Positions 15,291 through 24,051 of a stretch of 24,051 bases of DNA are shown here, piece by piece. The translations under genes and the position numbers were made by a program. The stretch is from Flavobacteriales bacterium (GTDB lineage: Bacteria > Bacteroidota > Bacteroidia > Flavobacteriales_D > SKUL01), in the NCBI GenBank assembly GCA_007129985.1, contig SKUL01000225.1:1-24051 (forward strand). The letters run 5' to 3'. Under the pieces are notes generated by a model. That model worked only from the letters and a program-made list of their open reading frames with translations, was not told where the DNA came from and did no database searches. Each line of letters opens with the position of its first letter. Positions within the stretch are counted from its first letter, which is position 1.

Positions 15291-18200
15291 ATGAACCGCA
15301 TCACTGTCTGGAGTGTGATAACGAGCTTACTTTGCTCAATTCTGTTTACCACAGGTGCTCAATCTCAGGTTGTCATCAATGAGTTTATGGCGACCAACCT
15401 CGGAAACAACCTCAACCCAAATCAAATTCAGGATAACTTTGGCCAGCACGAAGACTGGGTAGAGTTGTACAATCCCACCGGAGCGGCGATAAACCTTGCA
15501 GGCCACCACCTTACGGATCGCCTGTCGAATCTTTCAAAATGGACCTTTCCTGCTGGTTCAACCATACCGGCCAATGGTTTTTTGCGCGTGTGGCTATCAG
15601 GTCGTATTGGTGTGCCTTTTGACAACAATCACCTTCACGCCAATTTCAGGATTGGCCAAACGCAGGAAAATGAGGTTATCGCTTTTGTGGCACCCGACGG
15701 AAGCACTATTCTTGATGTGAACATGATTGAAGAAACCTCTCAGGTAGGGCACACGCGAGGACGTTATCCCGACGGTGCAGACAACTGGGTGGTCTTTACT
15801 CAACCTACTATTGGAGCGTCAAACAATACGGCCACCCCATACGATGGATATGCCCCTACACCGGTTTTCAGTCAGCCGGCAGGTTATCATGGCGGAGCCA
15901 TCAATGTTGAAATTACCATTCCTGATCCAGGGCCTGATTATGTGATACGGTATACGCTGGATGGATCCTTCCCCATACAAACCTCTCCTGTTTACACCGG
16001 CCCTATCAACATCTCTGAGACTACCGTACTCATGGCGGCTACCTTTTCCAACAACCCAAACATGTTGCGTAGTTTTTATGAATGGAGTACCTTCTTTTTG
16101 GGAATGGATCAACACACATTGCCCGCTTTTTCAGTTGCCGGAACACAGGTGCTTACCCTGCTCAATGGTCAGCAAATTGTGCCCCTCACCACCATGGAGG
16201 TCTTTAACGAAAACGGGGAGCGGATTTCGAAATCCCTCGGTGATACCAACAAGCACGGAAACGATAGTTGGGCATACCAACAAAGGGGTATTGACTGGAT
16301 TGACCGCGACAAAATGGGCTACAGCGGCTATACAGAGTTGCAGCTTTTCCGCACAAAGGACAAGGCGCAGTTTAAGCGTTATATGTTCAAAGCGGCAGCT
16401 AATGACAACTATCCTTTTCAAAATGGGGGAGCACACATCCGGGATGCTTATGTGATGTCGCTTTCACAGGTTGGAAACCTTGATTTGGATGAGCGCTCGG
16501 TTGAGTTTTGTGTGCTCTACGCCAACGGCCAGTATTGGGGGGTATATGATTACCGCGAAAAAGTAGACGACTGGCGTTTTACCGAATACTACTACAACCA
16601 GAACCGATTCCAGATGGACTTTATCAAGACCTGGGGCGGCACCTGGGCCAAGTATGGTACCCAACAAAACTGGAACACCCTCCGGAATTTCATCACCGGA
16701 AACGACATGAGTGATCAGGTCAACTATGACTACGTAAAAACCCAGCTGAATGTCATCAGCCTCATTGATTACTTTGCGGTGAACACCTGGATTGTGGCTT
16801 CTGACTGGCTAAACTGGAATACTGCATGGTGGAGGGGATATAACCAGTTTGGTGGTGCCACCGAATGGCGCTACACGCTTTGGGACATGGATGCAGCTTT
16901 TGGCCATTACATCAACTACACCGGAATTCCAAATACGGGCCCCACGGCAGATCCCTGTTTTGGTCATCAGCTAAACAACCCCGGAGGGCAAGGGCATACG
17001 CAGATTTTCAGCGCGCTATTGAACAACGAGGAGTTCTTTAACACCTACATTAATCGGTATGCAGACCTTATTAACTCGGTGTTCAGTTGTGAATTTTCTA
17101 TCGCGCACCTCGACAGCATGATAGGTATCATAGAACCGGAAATGCCACGACAAATTCAACGATGGGGTGGCTCCATGGCCGGCTGGCAGAACAACGTGAA
17201 TGCTTTGTATAACTTCATAGAGACGAGATGTGCAGAGGTCATCATCGAAGGAATGGAAGACTGCTATGACCTTACCGCGATTGACGTTACCATCATTATT
17301 GAAGGTGACGGGGAAGTACAACTGAACGGAATTACTATCACCCCTGGTGATACGCCCTGGACGGGAACCTATTTTGCGGAAGTCCCTTTTGATCTGACTG
17401 CCACACCGACGGGTGATGATGCCTTTCAGTTCTGGGAAACGCTTGTTGGAAATCTCGAGTATGACGACGAGACGGAAATGTCTATCACTGTAAATCCAGA
17501 CGGAAGCGTAACAATTGTGGCTCACTTCATTCCTGTTGAGCAGTACCCTGTCACATTCTGGGTTGAACCTGAGGGCTCCGGATTTATTGAGCTGAATGGT
17601 GAGATGATTCTCAACTACCCATACACCGATTCATTGACCGCGGGCCCATCGCATGGCCTTGTTGCGATACCTGAGCCGGGTTGGGCATTCAGCCATTGGG
17701 AGTCTTCAACGCATGGCCCCATCTTGTTCGACCCATCAGATACCACAGATGTTGTCTCTATTATAATTGAGCAAAGCGATGAAATCACGGCACACTTTTA
17801 CTTGTTGCCCGTAGATCTCGTTATTTCAGTTGAAGAACCCGGCATGGGAACGGTCACTTTCAATGGACAGGAGCTTGAAGATTATCCTGCTACAGTAGAA
17901 ATTGTGCCCGGAAACATTGCTCAACTCGAAGCAGTTCCCGCAGAAGGTTATGAATTTGTTGGATGGACATTTCAGAATCACACATTCACCAACCTGGGCG
18001 ACCTTTTCCTCTCCTTTGAAGTCGTAACTTTCGACTCCATCGTTGCCCACTTCCAGATAATCACCGTTTTCAATGTGGTTGTAATGACTGAGCCGGCTGA
18101 GTTCGGAACGGTAGAAATCCACGGTGTAGATGAAGGCTCTTTTTGGCAAGGAATGCTATCTACGCTTTCAACCCATCCATTGCGCGCGGTTCCCTCTCAT

Positions 18201-18878
18201 GAGTTCTATGAATTTGTGGGATGGCAATCAACCAGCGGTGGAGAGTTTACCCCCAACGCGGACATGCGCAATGTACAGTTGCAAATTTTCAATGAGGATA
18301 CCATTATTGCACAGTTCATTGAGCTACCCAATTTTCCGATTACCGTGCGGGTAGAGCCGGAGGGAAGCGGTTTTGTTGCACTTGATTGGAGTGTGCTGCC
18401 TCACTACCCTTGGACGGGTAACGTGCTCGCCATGAACAACACTCACTTTAAGGCACTACCCAAAAATGAATGGGAGTTCAGCCATTGGTCAACCATGTAC
18501 CATGCGCCCGTTCCTTCTTTTGAGAGCGACGAGATGCGCCTCAACATCGCTGTGCCCGACGAGATCGTGGCGCACTTCGTACCCCGTGAATACGCGGTGT
18601 ACATCCCGAATGCCTTTACACCTGATGGTGATGGGGTGAATGAAATCTTCCGCCCATTGGGTAATGAATGGGATCCTACACACTTCCGAATGCAGATTTT
18701 CAATCGGGCAGGAAAAATGGTTTTTGAAACAACCGATGTGAACCAAGGCTGGAATGGCTCCGAAGCGGGAGGGCAGTACTACACCCAACCGGAGGTTTAC
18801 GTGTACCGAATAGAAGTGAAAAATGCCATCAGCCAGGAAGTAAAAACCTACATGGGGCACATTACGGTAATAAGATAA
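15291..18878 (+). CDS. Secreted CotH-type kinase-like protein, paralogue 1 (LTD, chitobiase-like domain, CotH, InlB-like repeats, T9SS type B)
   Basis: The protein has 1195 residues with a signal peptide ending near AQSQ (residue 26). Order of domains: LTD, residues about 27-150 (VVINEFMATN, HEDWVELYNPTG); chitobiase/hexosaminidase C-terminal-like domain, about 185-270 (YVIRYTLDGSFP, TTVLMAATFSNN); CotH-type domain, about 300-640, with KRYMFKAAANDN, LYANGQYWGVYDYREKVDDW and LWDMDAAFG (W531, D532, D534). CotH proteins are atypical protein kinases, known from Bacillus spore coats, and the DxD is the expected metal site. Five InlB-like repeats start near residues 666, 752, 841, 926 and 1014, most sharing VxVEPEGxG, an EFxGW/FSHW core and AHF. 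Residues 1103-1195 are a T9SS type B domain (IPNAFTPDGDGVNEIFRP, ending TVIR). Kinase activity is inferred from the family, not shown. A strong terminator follows. Confidence 0.88.
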   Translation: MNRITVWSVITSLLCSILFTTGAQSQVVINEFMATNLGNNLNPNQIQDNFGQHEDWVELYNPTGAAINLAGHHLTDRLSNLSKWTFPAGSTIPANGFLRVWLSGRIGVPFDNNHLHANFRIGQTQENEVIAFVAPDGSTILDVNMIEETSQVGHTRGRYPDGADNWVVFTQPTIGASNNTATPYDGYAPTPVFSQPAGYHGGAINVEITIPDPGPDYVIRYTLDGSFPIQTSPVYTGPINISETTVLMAATFSNNPNMLRSFYEWSTFFLGMDQHTLPAFSVAGTQVLTLLNGQQIVPLTTMEVFNENGERISKSLGDTNKHGNDSWAYQQRGIDWIDRDKMGYSGYTELQLFRTKDKAQFKRYMFKAAANDNYPFQNGGAHIRDAYVMSLSQVGNLDLDERSVEFCVLYANGQYWGVYDYREKVDDWRFTEYYYNQNRFQMDFIKTWGGTWAKYGTQQNWNTLRNFITGNDMSDQVNYDYVKTQLNVISLIDYFAVNTWIVASDWLNWNTAWWRGYNQFGGATEWRYTLWDMDAAFGHYINYTGIPNTGPTADPCFGHQLNNPGGQGHTQIFSALLNNEEFFNTYINRYADLINSVFSCEFSIAHLDSMIGIIEPEMPRQIQRWGGSMAGWQNNVNALYNFIETRCAEVIIEGMEDCYDLTAIDVTIIIEGDGEVQLNGITITPGDTPWTGTYFAEVPFDLTATPTGDDAFQFWETLVGNLEYDDETEMSITVNPDGSVTIVAHFIPVEQYPVTFWVEPEGSGFIELNGEMILNYPYTDSLTAGPSHGLVAIPEPGWAFSHWESSTHGPILFDPSDTTDVVSIIIEQSDEITAHFYLLPVDLVISVEEPGMGTVTFNGQELEDYPATVEIVPGNIAQLEAVPAEGYEFVGWTFQNHTFTNLGDLFLSFEVVTFDSIVAHFQIITVFNVVVMTEPAEFGTVEIHGVDEGSFWQGMLSTLSTHPLRAVPSHEFYEFVGWQSTSGGEFTPNADMRNVQLQIFNEDTIIAQFIELPNFPITVRVEPEGSGFVALDWSVLPHYPWTGNVLAMNNTHFKALPKNEWEFSHWSTMYHAPVPSFESDEMRLNIAVPDEIVAHFVPREYAVYIPNAFTPDGDGVNEIFRPLGNEWDPTHFRMQIFNRAGKMVFETTDVNQGWNGSEAGGQYYTQPEVYVYRIEVKNAISQEVKTYMGHITVIR

Positions 18879-18901
18879 GGTTGATCCAACCTTCTAGAAA
18901 G

Positions 18902-18935
18902 ACGCTGCGGAATTTCCGCAGCGTTTTTTTTTTTT
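18902..18935 (+). terminator. Strong intrinsic terminator after the first CotH gene
   Basis: ACGCTGCGG (18902-18910) pairs perfectly with CCGCAGCGT (18916-18924) across a 5-nt loop, and is followed by a tract of 12 T (18924-18935). It lies 23 nt after the stop, so transcription of the second CotH gene needs its own promoter. Confidence 0.95.
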
Positions 18936-19076
18936 GCCCTTTCTCACTGAAATTCAGATAGACATAACGGATAAAGAGAAATGTTAATTTTTTTGGGCAA
19001 CCCTCTCATTCAGCCCGTCGTCAGTTAAGAAACAACAAAATCCTGCAAGGTGGCGTTGTGAAGCACATGTTATTGT

Positions 19077-19087
19077 TTTTGAAACCA
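19077..19087 (+). promoter_or_regulatory. Shared leader motif TTTTGAAACCA, copy 2
   Basis: The same 11-mer as before the first CotH gene and the subtilase gene, here 17 nt before the ATG at 19105 and downstream of the terminator. A TTG at 19056-19058 lies upstream at shorter than usual spacing. Confidence 0.4.
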
Positions 19088-19104
19088 TTACCCTTAACTA
19101 AACT

Positions 19105-22100
19105 ATGTTCTACAGAGACGACTGGCTGACCAAAATATCGATTTTCATTTTTGCCTTGTTTGCGCCCACCGTGCTCTCCGCACAGGTTGTGATAAACGAA
19201 ATAGGCGCAACCAATCTTTGCTCTGTCCACAATCCCAATCAGGTGGAAGACAATTTCGGCGAATGCGAAGATTGGGTTGAACTTTACAATAACTCGCCCG
19301 ACCCCTTTGACCTTAGCGGTTACCACATGACGGACCGCATCACCAATCTCGACAAATGGACTTTTCCCGGAGGTTCAATTATCCCGGGCAACGGTTTTTT
19401 ACGCATTTGGCTGTCGGGAAGGATGGGGTTGCCCTTTGACCTAAACAACCTGCACGCAAACTTCAGGCTTGGGCAAACCCAGGAAAATGAAATTATCGCT
19501 TTGGTAGCCCCCGATGGAAGTACCATCATAGATGTAAATATGATGGAAGAAACCAGTCAACTTGGGCACACGCGTGGCCGCTATCCTGATGGTGCAGACA
19601 ATTGGGTGGTCTTTACGCAACCCACCATCAATGCTTCAAACAACACCTCAACCCCTTTCACAAATTACGCTCCAACGCCGGAATTCGATCAACCCGCGGG
19701 ATATCATGGAGGTGGAATAACAGTATCCATCTCGATACCTGACCCCAGTCCGGAATTTGTGATTCGATACACGTTGGACGGTACTTTCCCCACCGAGGCC
19801 TCCCCTTTGTACACAGGCCCCATCAACATCAATGAAACTACGGTGCTGATGGCTGCAACTTTCAGCAATAATCCCGAATACCTGCGCAGCTTTTTTGAGT
19901 GGAGCACCTTCTTTGTAGGTGAAGATCAGCATACGCTTCCGGCTTTTTCAGTTGCAGGTGATGAAGTGCTTATTTTACTGGGAGGTGTGCAGAACATCCC
20001 CATCACCACCATGGAGGTTTTTGATGAAAATGGTCAACGCATTTCAAAATCATTTGGTGATACCAATAAACACGGTAACGACAGTTGGGCCTACGCGCAA
20101 CGCGGAATTGACTGGATCGATCGCGACAAAATGGGCTACAGCGGTAAGACCGAATTAGAGCTTTTCCGAATATCAGACCGCCCTCGTTACAAGAGGTATA
20201 TGTTCAAGGCCGGTGCCAACGACAATTATCCCTACGAAAATGGTGCGCACATTCGCGATGCCTATGTGCAGTCGCTATCTCAGGTAGGAGGGATGGATCT
20301 CGATTGCCGTTCTACAGAATTTTGCGTGCTATACGCCAATGGCCAGTACTGGGGAGTTTACGATTATCGTGAGAAGGTAGACGACTGGCGTTACACAGAC
20401 TATTACTACAGTCAAGACAAGTTCAGCATGGACTTTATTAAAACCTGGGGAAATACCTGGGCTAAGTGGGGTACCATGGACAACTGGAACACCCTGCGCA
20501 ACTTTATCACGAGTCAGGATATGACTGATCAGGTTAATTATGACTACGTAAAAACCCAACTCAATGTAATCAGCCTGATTGATTACTTCGCCATCAATAC
20601 CTGGATTGTAGCCGCAGACTGGTTGAACTGGAATACAGCATGGTGGCGCGGATACAACGAATTTGGTGGAGCAACCGAATGGCGATACACCCTTTGGGAT
20701 ATGGATGCAGCCTTTGGTCATTACATCAATTACACAGGCATTCCCAATACTGGCCCAACAGCAGACCCATGTTTCGGGCATCAACTAAATAACCCGGGCG
20801 GGCAAGGGCACACCCAGATTTTCAGCGCCCTTCTTGAGAATGAAGAATTCTTCGAAACTTACATCAATCGCTACGCTGATTTAATCAACTCTACCCTGAG
20901 TTGTGAGTTTTCTCTCGCGCATTTAGACAGCCTTATCAACATTATTGACCCCGAAATGCCACGGCAAATTGAGCGATGGGGAGGAACATACGCAGGCTGG
21001 CAGAATAATGTGCAGTCATTGATTGACTTTATCGAAGCCCGTTGTGAAGAACAGATCGTAGAGGGTTTGGAGGATTGTTACGACCTGACAGCCATCGAAG
21101 TAACCATAGAGATTGTTGGCGATGGAGAAGTTGTGCTCAATTCCATTACCATCGGTCCGGGAGACACCCCGTGGACCGGAACCTACTTTGCCGAAGTACC
21201 CTTTGACCTCACCGCAAATCCCACGGGAGAAGCGGCCTTTCAGTTCTGGGAGACACTCTTAGGTGAACTCGAATACGACGACGAAACCCAGTTCGAAATT
21301 ACGGTAAATCCGCAAGGAGATGTTACGATTGTGGCCAACTTCATCCCGTTGGAAGAGTATCCCATAACCTTCAATGTTGAGCCGCCCGGAACAGGGTGGA
21401 TAGAACTCAACGAGTTCCTGATACCAAATTATCCATATACCGACTCGCTAACAGCACTTATTGAACACGATATCGTGGCGAGCGCTGAACCCGGTTGGGC
21501 CTTCAGTCACTGGGAAACGGTACACCAGGGAGACACCGTCTTTGCGCCCAATGATACGAGCGCAGTGGCCACATACACCACAGCCCAAACCGACGAGGTA
21601 ATTGCTCATTTCTACCAACTACCTGTTGATCTAATTGTAACGGTAGAAGAGCCCGGCATGGGATATGTCGTCTTCAACGGGCAAACACTCGAAGATAACC
21701 CGGCTACGGTTGAAATAGTTCCTGGTAACACAGCTCAATTTGAGGCTGTTCCGGAGGAAGGATATGAGTTTGTTGGGTGGACGTTCCAAAACCATTTTGT
21801 CACCAACCTGGATGATTTGTTCATCAGCTTTGAGGTTGTGCAAGCAGATTCCATTGTTGCATTGTTTCAGGTCATCACCATCTTTAATGTTGTGGTCATG
21901 ACAGATCCAGCAGAGTATGGTACGGTGGAAATTCACGGTACGGACGAAGGTTCGTGGTGGGAAGGTATGCTCTCGACACAGGAAACACACACATTAAGAG
22001 CCGTTCCGGCGAGTGATTTCTACGACTTTATTGGTTGGCAAGCAACCGACGGAGGAACCTTTGCGCCCAACGCCGACATGCGAAACGTGCAGCTCCAGAT

Positions 22101-22692
22101 TGTTGGGGAAGATACTATCATTGCCTCATTCATCGAACTTCCTAATTACCCCATAACTGTTCGGGTGGAGCCCAAAGGAAGCGGTTCTGTCATGCTTGAT
22201 TGGAACGTGCTTCCTTTCCTCCCTTGGACAGGTAACGTGCTGGCAATGAATAATACGCACTTCAAGGCTTTACCACAACAAAAGTGGGAGTTCAGCCACT
22301 GGAGCACTACCTATCACACACCCGTGCCTTCAGATGAAAGTGCCGAAATCCGCCTTGATATTCAGGTGCCGGATGAAATCGTTGCACACTTTGTACCGCG
22401 TGAGTTCCGCGTATTTATTCCCAATGCATTTACACCGGACGGAGACGGTATCAATGAGATTTTCCGACCGCTGGGTAATGAATGGGATCCATCGCACTTC
22501 CGCATGCAGATATTCAACCGGGCCGGTAAACTGGTATTTGAAACCACCGATGTGAACCAGGGTTGGAATGGTGCTGAGGCAAGTGGAGAGTACTTTACGC
22601 AACCCGAAGTATACGTGTACTCAATTGAAGTAAAGAACGCCATTACGCAAGAGGTCGAAAATTACAGAGGACATGTAACCGTACTCAGGTAG
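19105..22692 (+). CDS. Secreted CotH-type kinase-like protein, paralogue 2
   Basis: The protein has 1195 residues with the same architecture as its upstream neighbour: signal peptide (hydrophobic ISIFIFALFAPTVLSAQ), LTD, chitobiase-like domain, CotH-type domain with LWDMDAAFG at the same positions (W531, D532, D534), five InlB-like repeats and a T9SS type B domain ending TVLR. The CotH core is almost unchanged between copies, whereas the second InlB-like repeat and the signal peptide have diverged most. Its LTD carries two extra cysteines (C39 and C54) that the first copy lacks, which could form a disulfide. Like the first copy it should be exported by T9SS and act outside the outer membrane, where an ATP source for a kinase is not obvious. 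Start chosen at 19105 because it gives a standard signal peptide; an internal start would remove it. Confidence 0.88.
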   Translation: MFYRDDWLTKISIFIFALFAPTVLSAQVVINEIGATNLCSVHNPNQVEDNFGECEDWVELYNNSPDPFDLSGYHMTDRITNLDKWTFPGGSIIPGNGFLRIWLSGRMGLPFDLNNLHANFRLGQTQENEIIALVAPDGSTIIDVNMMEETSQLGHTRGRYPDGADNWVVFTQPTINASNNTSTPFTNYAPTPEFDQPAGYHGGGITVSISIPDPSPEFVIRYTLDGTFPTEASPLYTGPININETTVLMAATFSNNPEYLRSFFEWSTFFVGEDQHTLPAFSVAGDEVLILLGGVQNIPITTMEVFDENGQRISKSFGDTNKHGNDSWAYAQRGIDWIDRDKMGYSGKTELELFRISDRPRYKRYMFKAGANDNYPYENGAHIRDAYVQSLSQVGGMDLDCRSTEFCVLYANGQYWGVYDYREKVDDWRYTDYYYSQDKFSMDFIKTWGNTWAKWGTMDNWNTLRNFITSQDMTDQVNYDYVKTQLNVISLIDYFAINTWIVAADWLNWNTAWWRGYNEFGGATEWRYTLWDMDAAFGHYINYTGIPNTGPTADPCFGHQLNNPGGQGHTQIFSALLENEEFFETYINRYADLINSTLSCEFSLAHLDSLINIIDPEMPRQIERWGGTYAGWQNNVQSLIDFIEARCEEQIVEGLEDCYDLTAIEVTIEIVGDGEVVLNSITIGPGDTPWTGTYFAEVPFDLTANPTGEAAFQFWETLLGELEYDDETQFEITVNPQGDVTIVANFIPLEEYPITFNVEPPGTGWIELNEFLIPNYPYTDSLTALIEHDIVASAEPGWAFSHWETVHQGDTVFAPNDTSAVATYTTAQTDEVIAHFYQLPVDLIVTVEEPGMGYVVFNGQTLEDNPATVEIVPGNTAQFEAVPEEGYEFVGWTFQNHFVTNLDDLFISFEVVQADSIVALFQVITIFNVVVMTDPAEYGTVEIHGTDEGSWWEGMLSTQETHTLRAVPASDFYDFIGWQATDGGTFAPNADMRNVQLQIVGEDTIIASFIELPNYPITVRVEPKGSGSVMLDWNVLPFLPWTGNVLAMNNTHFKALPQQKWEFSHWSTTYHTPVPSDESAEIRLDIQVPDEIVAHFVPREFRVFIPNAFTPDGDGINEIFRPLGNEWDPSHFRMQIFNRAGKLVFETTDVNQGWNGAEASGEYFTQPEVYVYSIEVKNAITQEVENYRGHVTVLR

Positions 22693-22775
22693 TTGGTTAA
22701 CACGATCATGTATATGTTGTCTTTCTTTGCCTTTCCAAGATTGCCGAAAACATTGTGAGCAAATCCTTTGTCAAA

Positions 22776-22804
22776 TTTGTTAATTGTACCTCCAAATAGT
22801 TTTG
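22776..22804 (+). promoter_or_regulatory. Putative promoter of the secreted subtilase gene
   Basis: TTTG (22776-22779), a 17-nt spacer, and TAGTTTTG (22797-22804), a full match to TAnnTTTG. This is the cleanest promoter in the window, giving a leader of about 55-60 nt. Confidence 0.65.
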
Positions 22805-22810
22805 AAACCA
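22800..22810 (+). promoter_or_regulatory. Shared leader motif TTTTGAAACCA, copy 3
   Basis: The third copy of the 11-mer overlaps the end of the consensus -7 box and runs into the expected transcription start, 57 nt before the ATG at 22868. Confidence 0.4.
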
Positions 22811-22867
22811 AGGGGCTTTTCGAACCATTGCCCCAAACCGAATGTTAACCTGCAAGTAACTTTAATC

Positions 22868-24051
22868 ATGACCCTTATGAAAAATTGGCTACCAACATGG
22901 CTTGCCTTGTTTGCTGTGGTGTCTTTTGCCACAGCTCAATCCGAAACAGACGTTTTCTACCCAGGTGAACTTTGGGTGCAAGTAGCTCCTGAAGCCACCA
23001 AACCTATTAAATGGGAAAAAAAGGAGGTGCAACTGGATTCATTTCTCCGACTGATAGGAGAGGAGTTGGCCGAAGAGTACGGCATTCACACCGTGCGAAA
23101 GCCCTTTTACTTTGCCCGTACCAACGATATTTCGGAGGTGTACCAACTTTATTTTGATAGGTTAGGTGACGAAGAGCTACTTGCCAGAGAGCTCGAAAAA
23201 CTTGAGATTGTGAACTACGCCGAGCGGGTTCCCATCATGAGGCCTACATTCACGCCCAATGATTTGGGTCCACAAGCCGGAAATGGCAACCAGTGGGGGT
23301 TATGGAGAATAAGCGCTCAGGACGCATGGGACATCACACAGGGAAGCACCGAAATTCGCGTGGCCATTGTTGACGATGCGGTGCTCACCACGCACCCCGA
23401 CTTGATTCCAAACCTGGTGGCCGGTTACGATGTGTCGCAGGACAACACAGACCCAAATCCCAATCAAACCGGAATGACACACGGAACGCACGTGGCCGGA
23501 ATCGTTGGGGCCGCAACCAATAATGGAATTGGTGTGGCATCCATCGGATTCAACATCAAAATCATACCTGTAAAAAGCTCCAACTCTGCGCAGTTCATTT
23601 CTGATGCCTATGCAGGAGTGATCTGGTCCGCCGACAACGGGGCAGACGTAATCAACATGTCATGGGGAGGCTCGGGTTTTAGTACTACGGGTCAAAACAT
23701 TATCAACTATGCCTTCAACGCAGGCTGCGTGAACATTGCCGCCGCAGGGAACGACAATGTAAGCTCTATTTTCTACCCAGCAGGATACAACAATGTGGTG
23801 AGTGTGGCCAGCACTGCCAGCAACGATGCGAAGAGTAACTTCTCGAATTACGGCGGCTGGATTGATATTTCTGCTCCCGGAAGCCAAATCTTAAGTACCT
23901 ACTTCAACAATTCTTATGCTCCTACCTATGCCAATTTAAGCGGTACATCCATGGCATCGCCAATGGTAGCTGGTCTTGCAGGCCTTGTTTTGTCTGTAAA
24001 CCCTGAGCTTCCGCAACAACAGGTGGTAGATTGTATTCTCAGCACAGCCGA
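22868..24051 (+). CDS. Secreted subtilisin-family (S8) serine protease, N-terminal part (cut by right edge)
   Basis: The frame is open from the ATG at 22868 to the right edge, giving 394 residues. It starts with a signal peptide (MKNWLPTWLALFAVVSFATA, with MTL before it; 22877 is an equally possible start) and a pro-region up to about residue 140. The peptidase domain follows and is complete for the catalytic residues: Asp169 in VAIVDDAV, His205 in THGTHVAG, oxyanion Asn295 in AAAGNDN and Ser361 in SGTSMASPM. The Asp motif reads DDA rather than the commoner DSG or DTG. Any C-terminal sorting domain lies beyond the window, so T9SS export is inferred from its neighbours only. Such proteases degrade extracellular protein or process surface proteins. 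It follows the second CotH gene after 175 nt with its own promoter. Confidence 0.93.
   Translation, partial: MTLMKNWLPTWLALFAVVSFATAQSETDVFYPGELWVQVAPEATKPIKWEKKEVQLDSFLRLIGEELAEEYGIHTVRKPFYFARTNDISEVYQLYFDRLGDEELLARELEKLEIVNYAERVPIMRPTFTPNDLGPQAGNGNQWGLWRISAQDAWDITQGSTEIRVAIVDDAVLTTHPDLIPNLVAGYDVSQDNTDPNPNQTGMTHGTHVAGIVGAATNNGIGVASIGFNIKIIPVKSSNSAQFISDAYAGVIWSADNGADVINMSWGGSGFSTTGQNIINYAFNAGCVNIAAAGNDNVSSIFYPAGYNNVVSVASTASNDAKSNFSNYGGWIDISAPGSQILSTYFNNSYAPTYANLSGTSMASPMVAGLAGLVLSVNPELPQQQVVDCILSTA

Larger units (their letters stand above)
15291..22692 (+). repeat. Tandem gene duplication of the 1195-residue CotH-type protein
   Basis: Copies at 15291-18878 and 19105-22692 are colinear from LTD to sorting domain. 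The proteins have equal length because the second has one extra residue in the signal peptide and one fewer at NGGAHI/NGAHI. From residue 477 to 577 they differ at only three positions, while silent third-codon positions differ often, so the duplication is old and both copies are under strong protein-level constraint. Confidence 0.9.

Overview
The window looks like a chromosomal segment of a marine- or freshwater-type member of the Bacteroidota (Flavobacteriales/Cryomorphaceae-like). Three things point there. Five secreted proteins end in type IX secretion system (T9SS) sorting domains, three of type A and two of type B (gliding-motility-associated). Promoters fit the Bacteroidota TTG / TAnnTTTG pattern. 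Several small families are typical of the phylum: DUF6952, DUF2490, and a ComEC without a metallo-beta-lactamase domain. No tRNA, rRNA, CRISPR array, insertion sequence or phage gene was seen.

Layout. 1-410 (-) is the N-terminal part of an MscS-type mechanosensitive channel cut by the left edge. 610-7030 (+) holds two large T9SS type A cargo proteins: an Asp-box (BNR-like) beta-propeller protein and a 1380-residue adhesin-like protein built from three SdrD-B-like modules, two copies of an exact 8-cysteine motif, a DUF7619-like domain and Ig-like segments. 7125-12524 (+) is a housekeeping stretch: an SDR oxidoreductase, ComEC, a DUF2490 outer-membrane protein, a 537-bp gene-poor gap with clustered inverted repeats, an HTH regulator and uracil-DNA glycosylase. 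12521-13301 (-) carries a thioredoxin-DUF6952 operon preceded by a 33-codon membrane microprotein. 13451-13822 (+) is a small zinc-ribbon protein.

13930 to the right edge is the most distinctive region. It holds, in order, a secreted protein with two lamin-tail domains (LTD), two tandem paralogous 1195-residue proteins (LTD, chitobiase-like domain, CotH-type kinase domain, five InlB-like repeats, T9SS type B domain), and a secreted subtilisin-family protease cut by the right edge. The two kinase paralogues differ at many silent sites but are nearly identical in protein across the kinase core, so both copies appear to be maintained. They are separated by a strong intrinsic terminator. The leaders of the two CotH genes and of the protease share the 11-mer TTTTGAAACCA at the expected -7/start region.

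A plausible but untested reading of this region is a set of surface-exposed or secreted proteins in which extracellular CotH-like kinases, an LTD protein and a protease act at the cell surface. All functional links between these genes are inference from proximity and shared domains.
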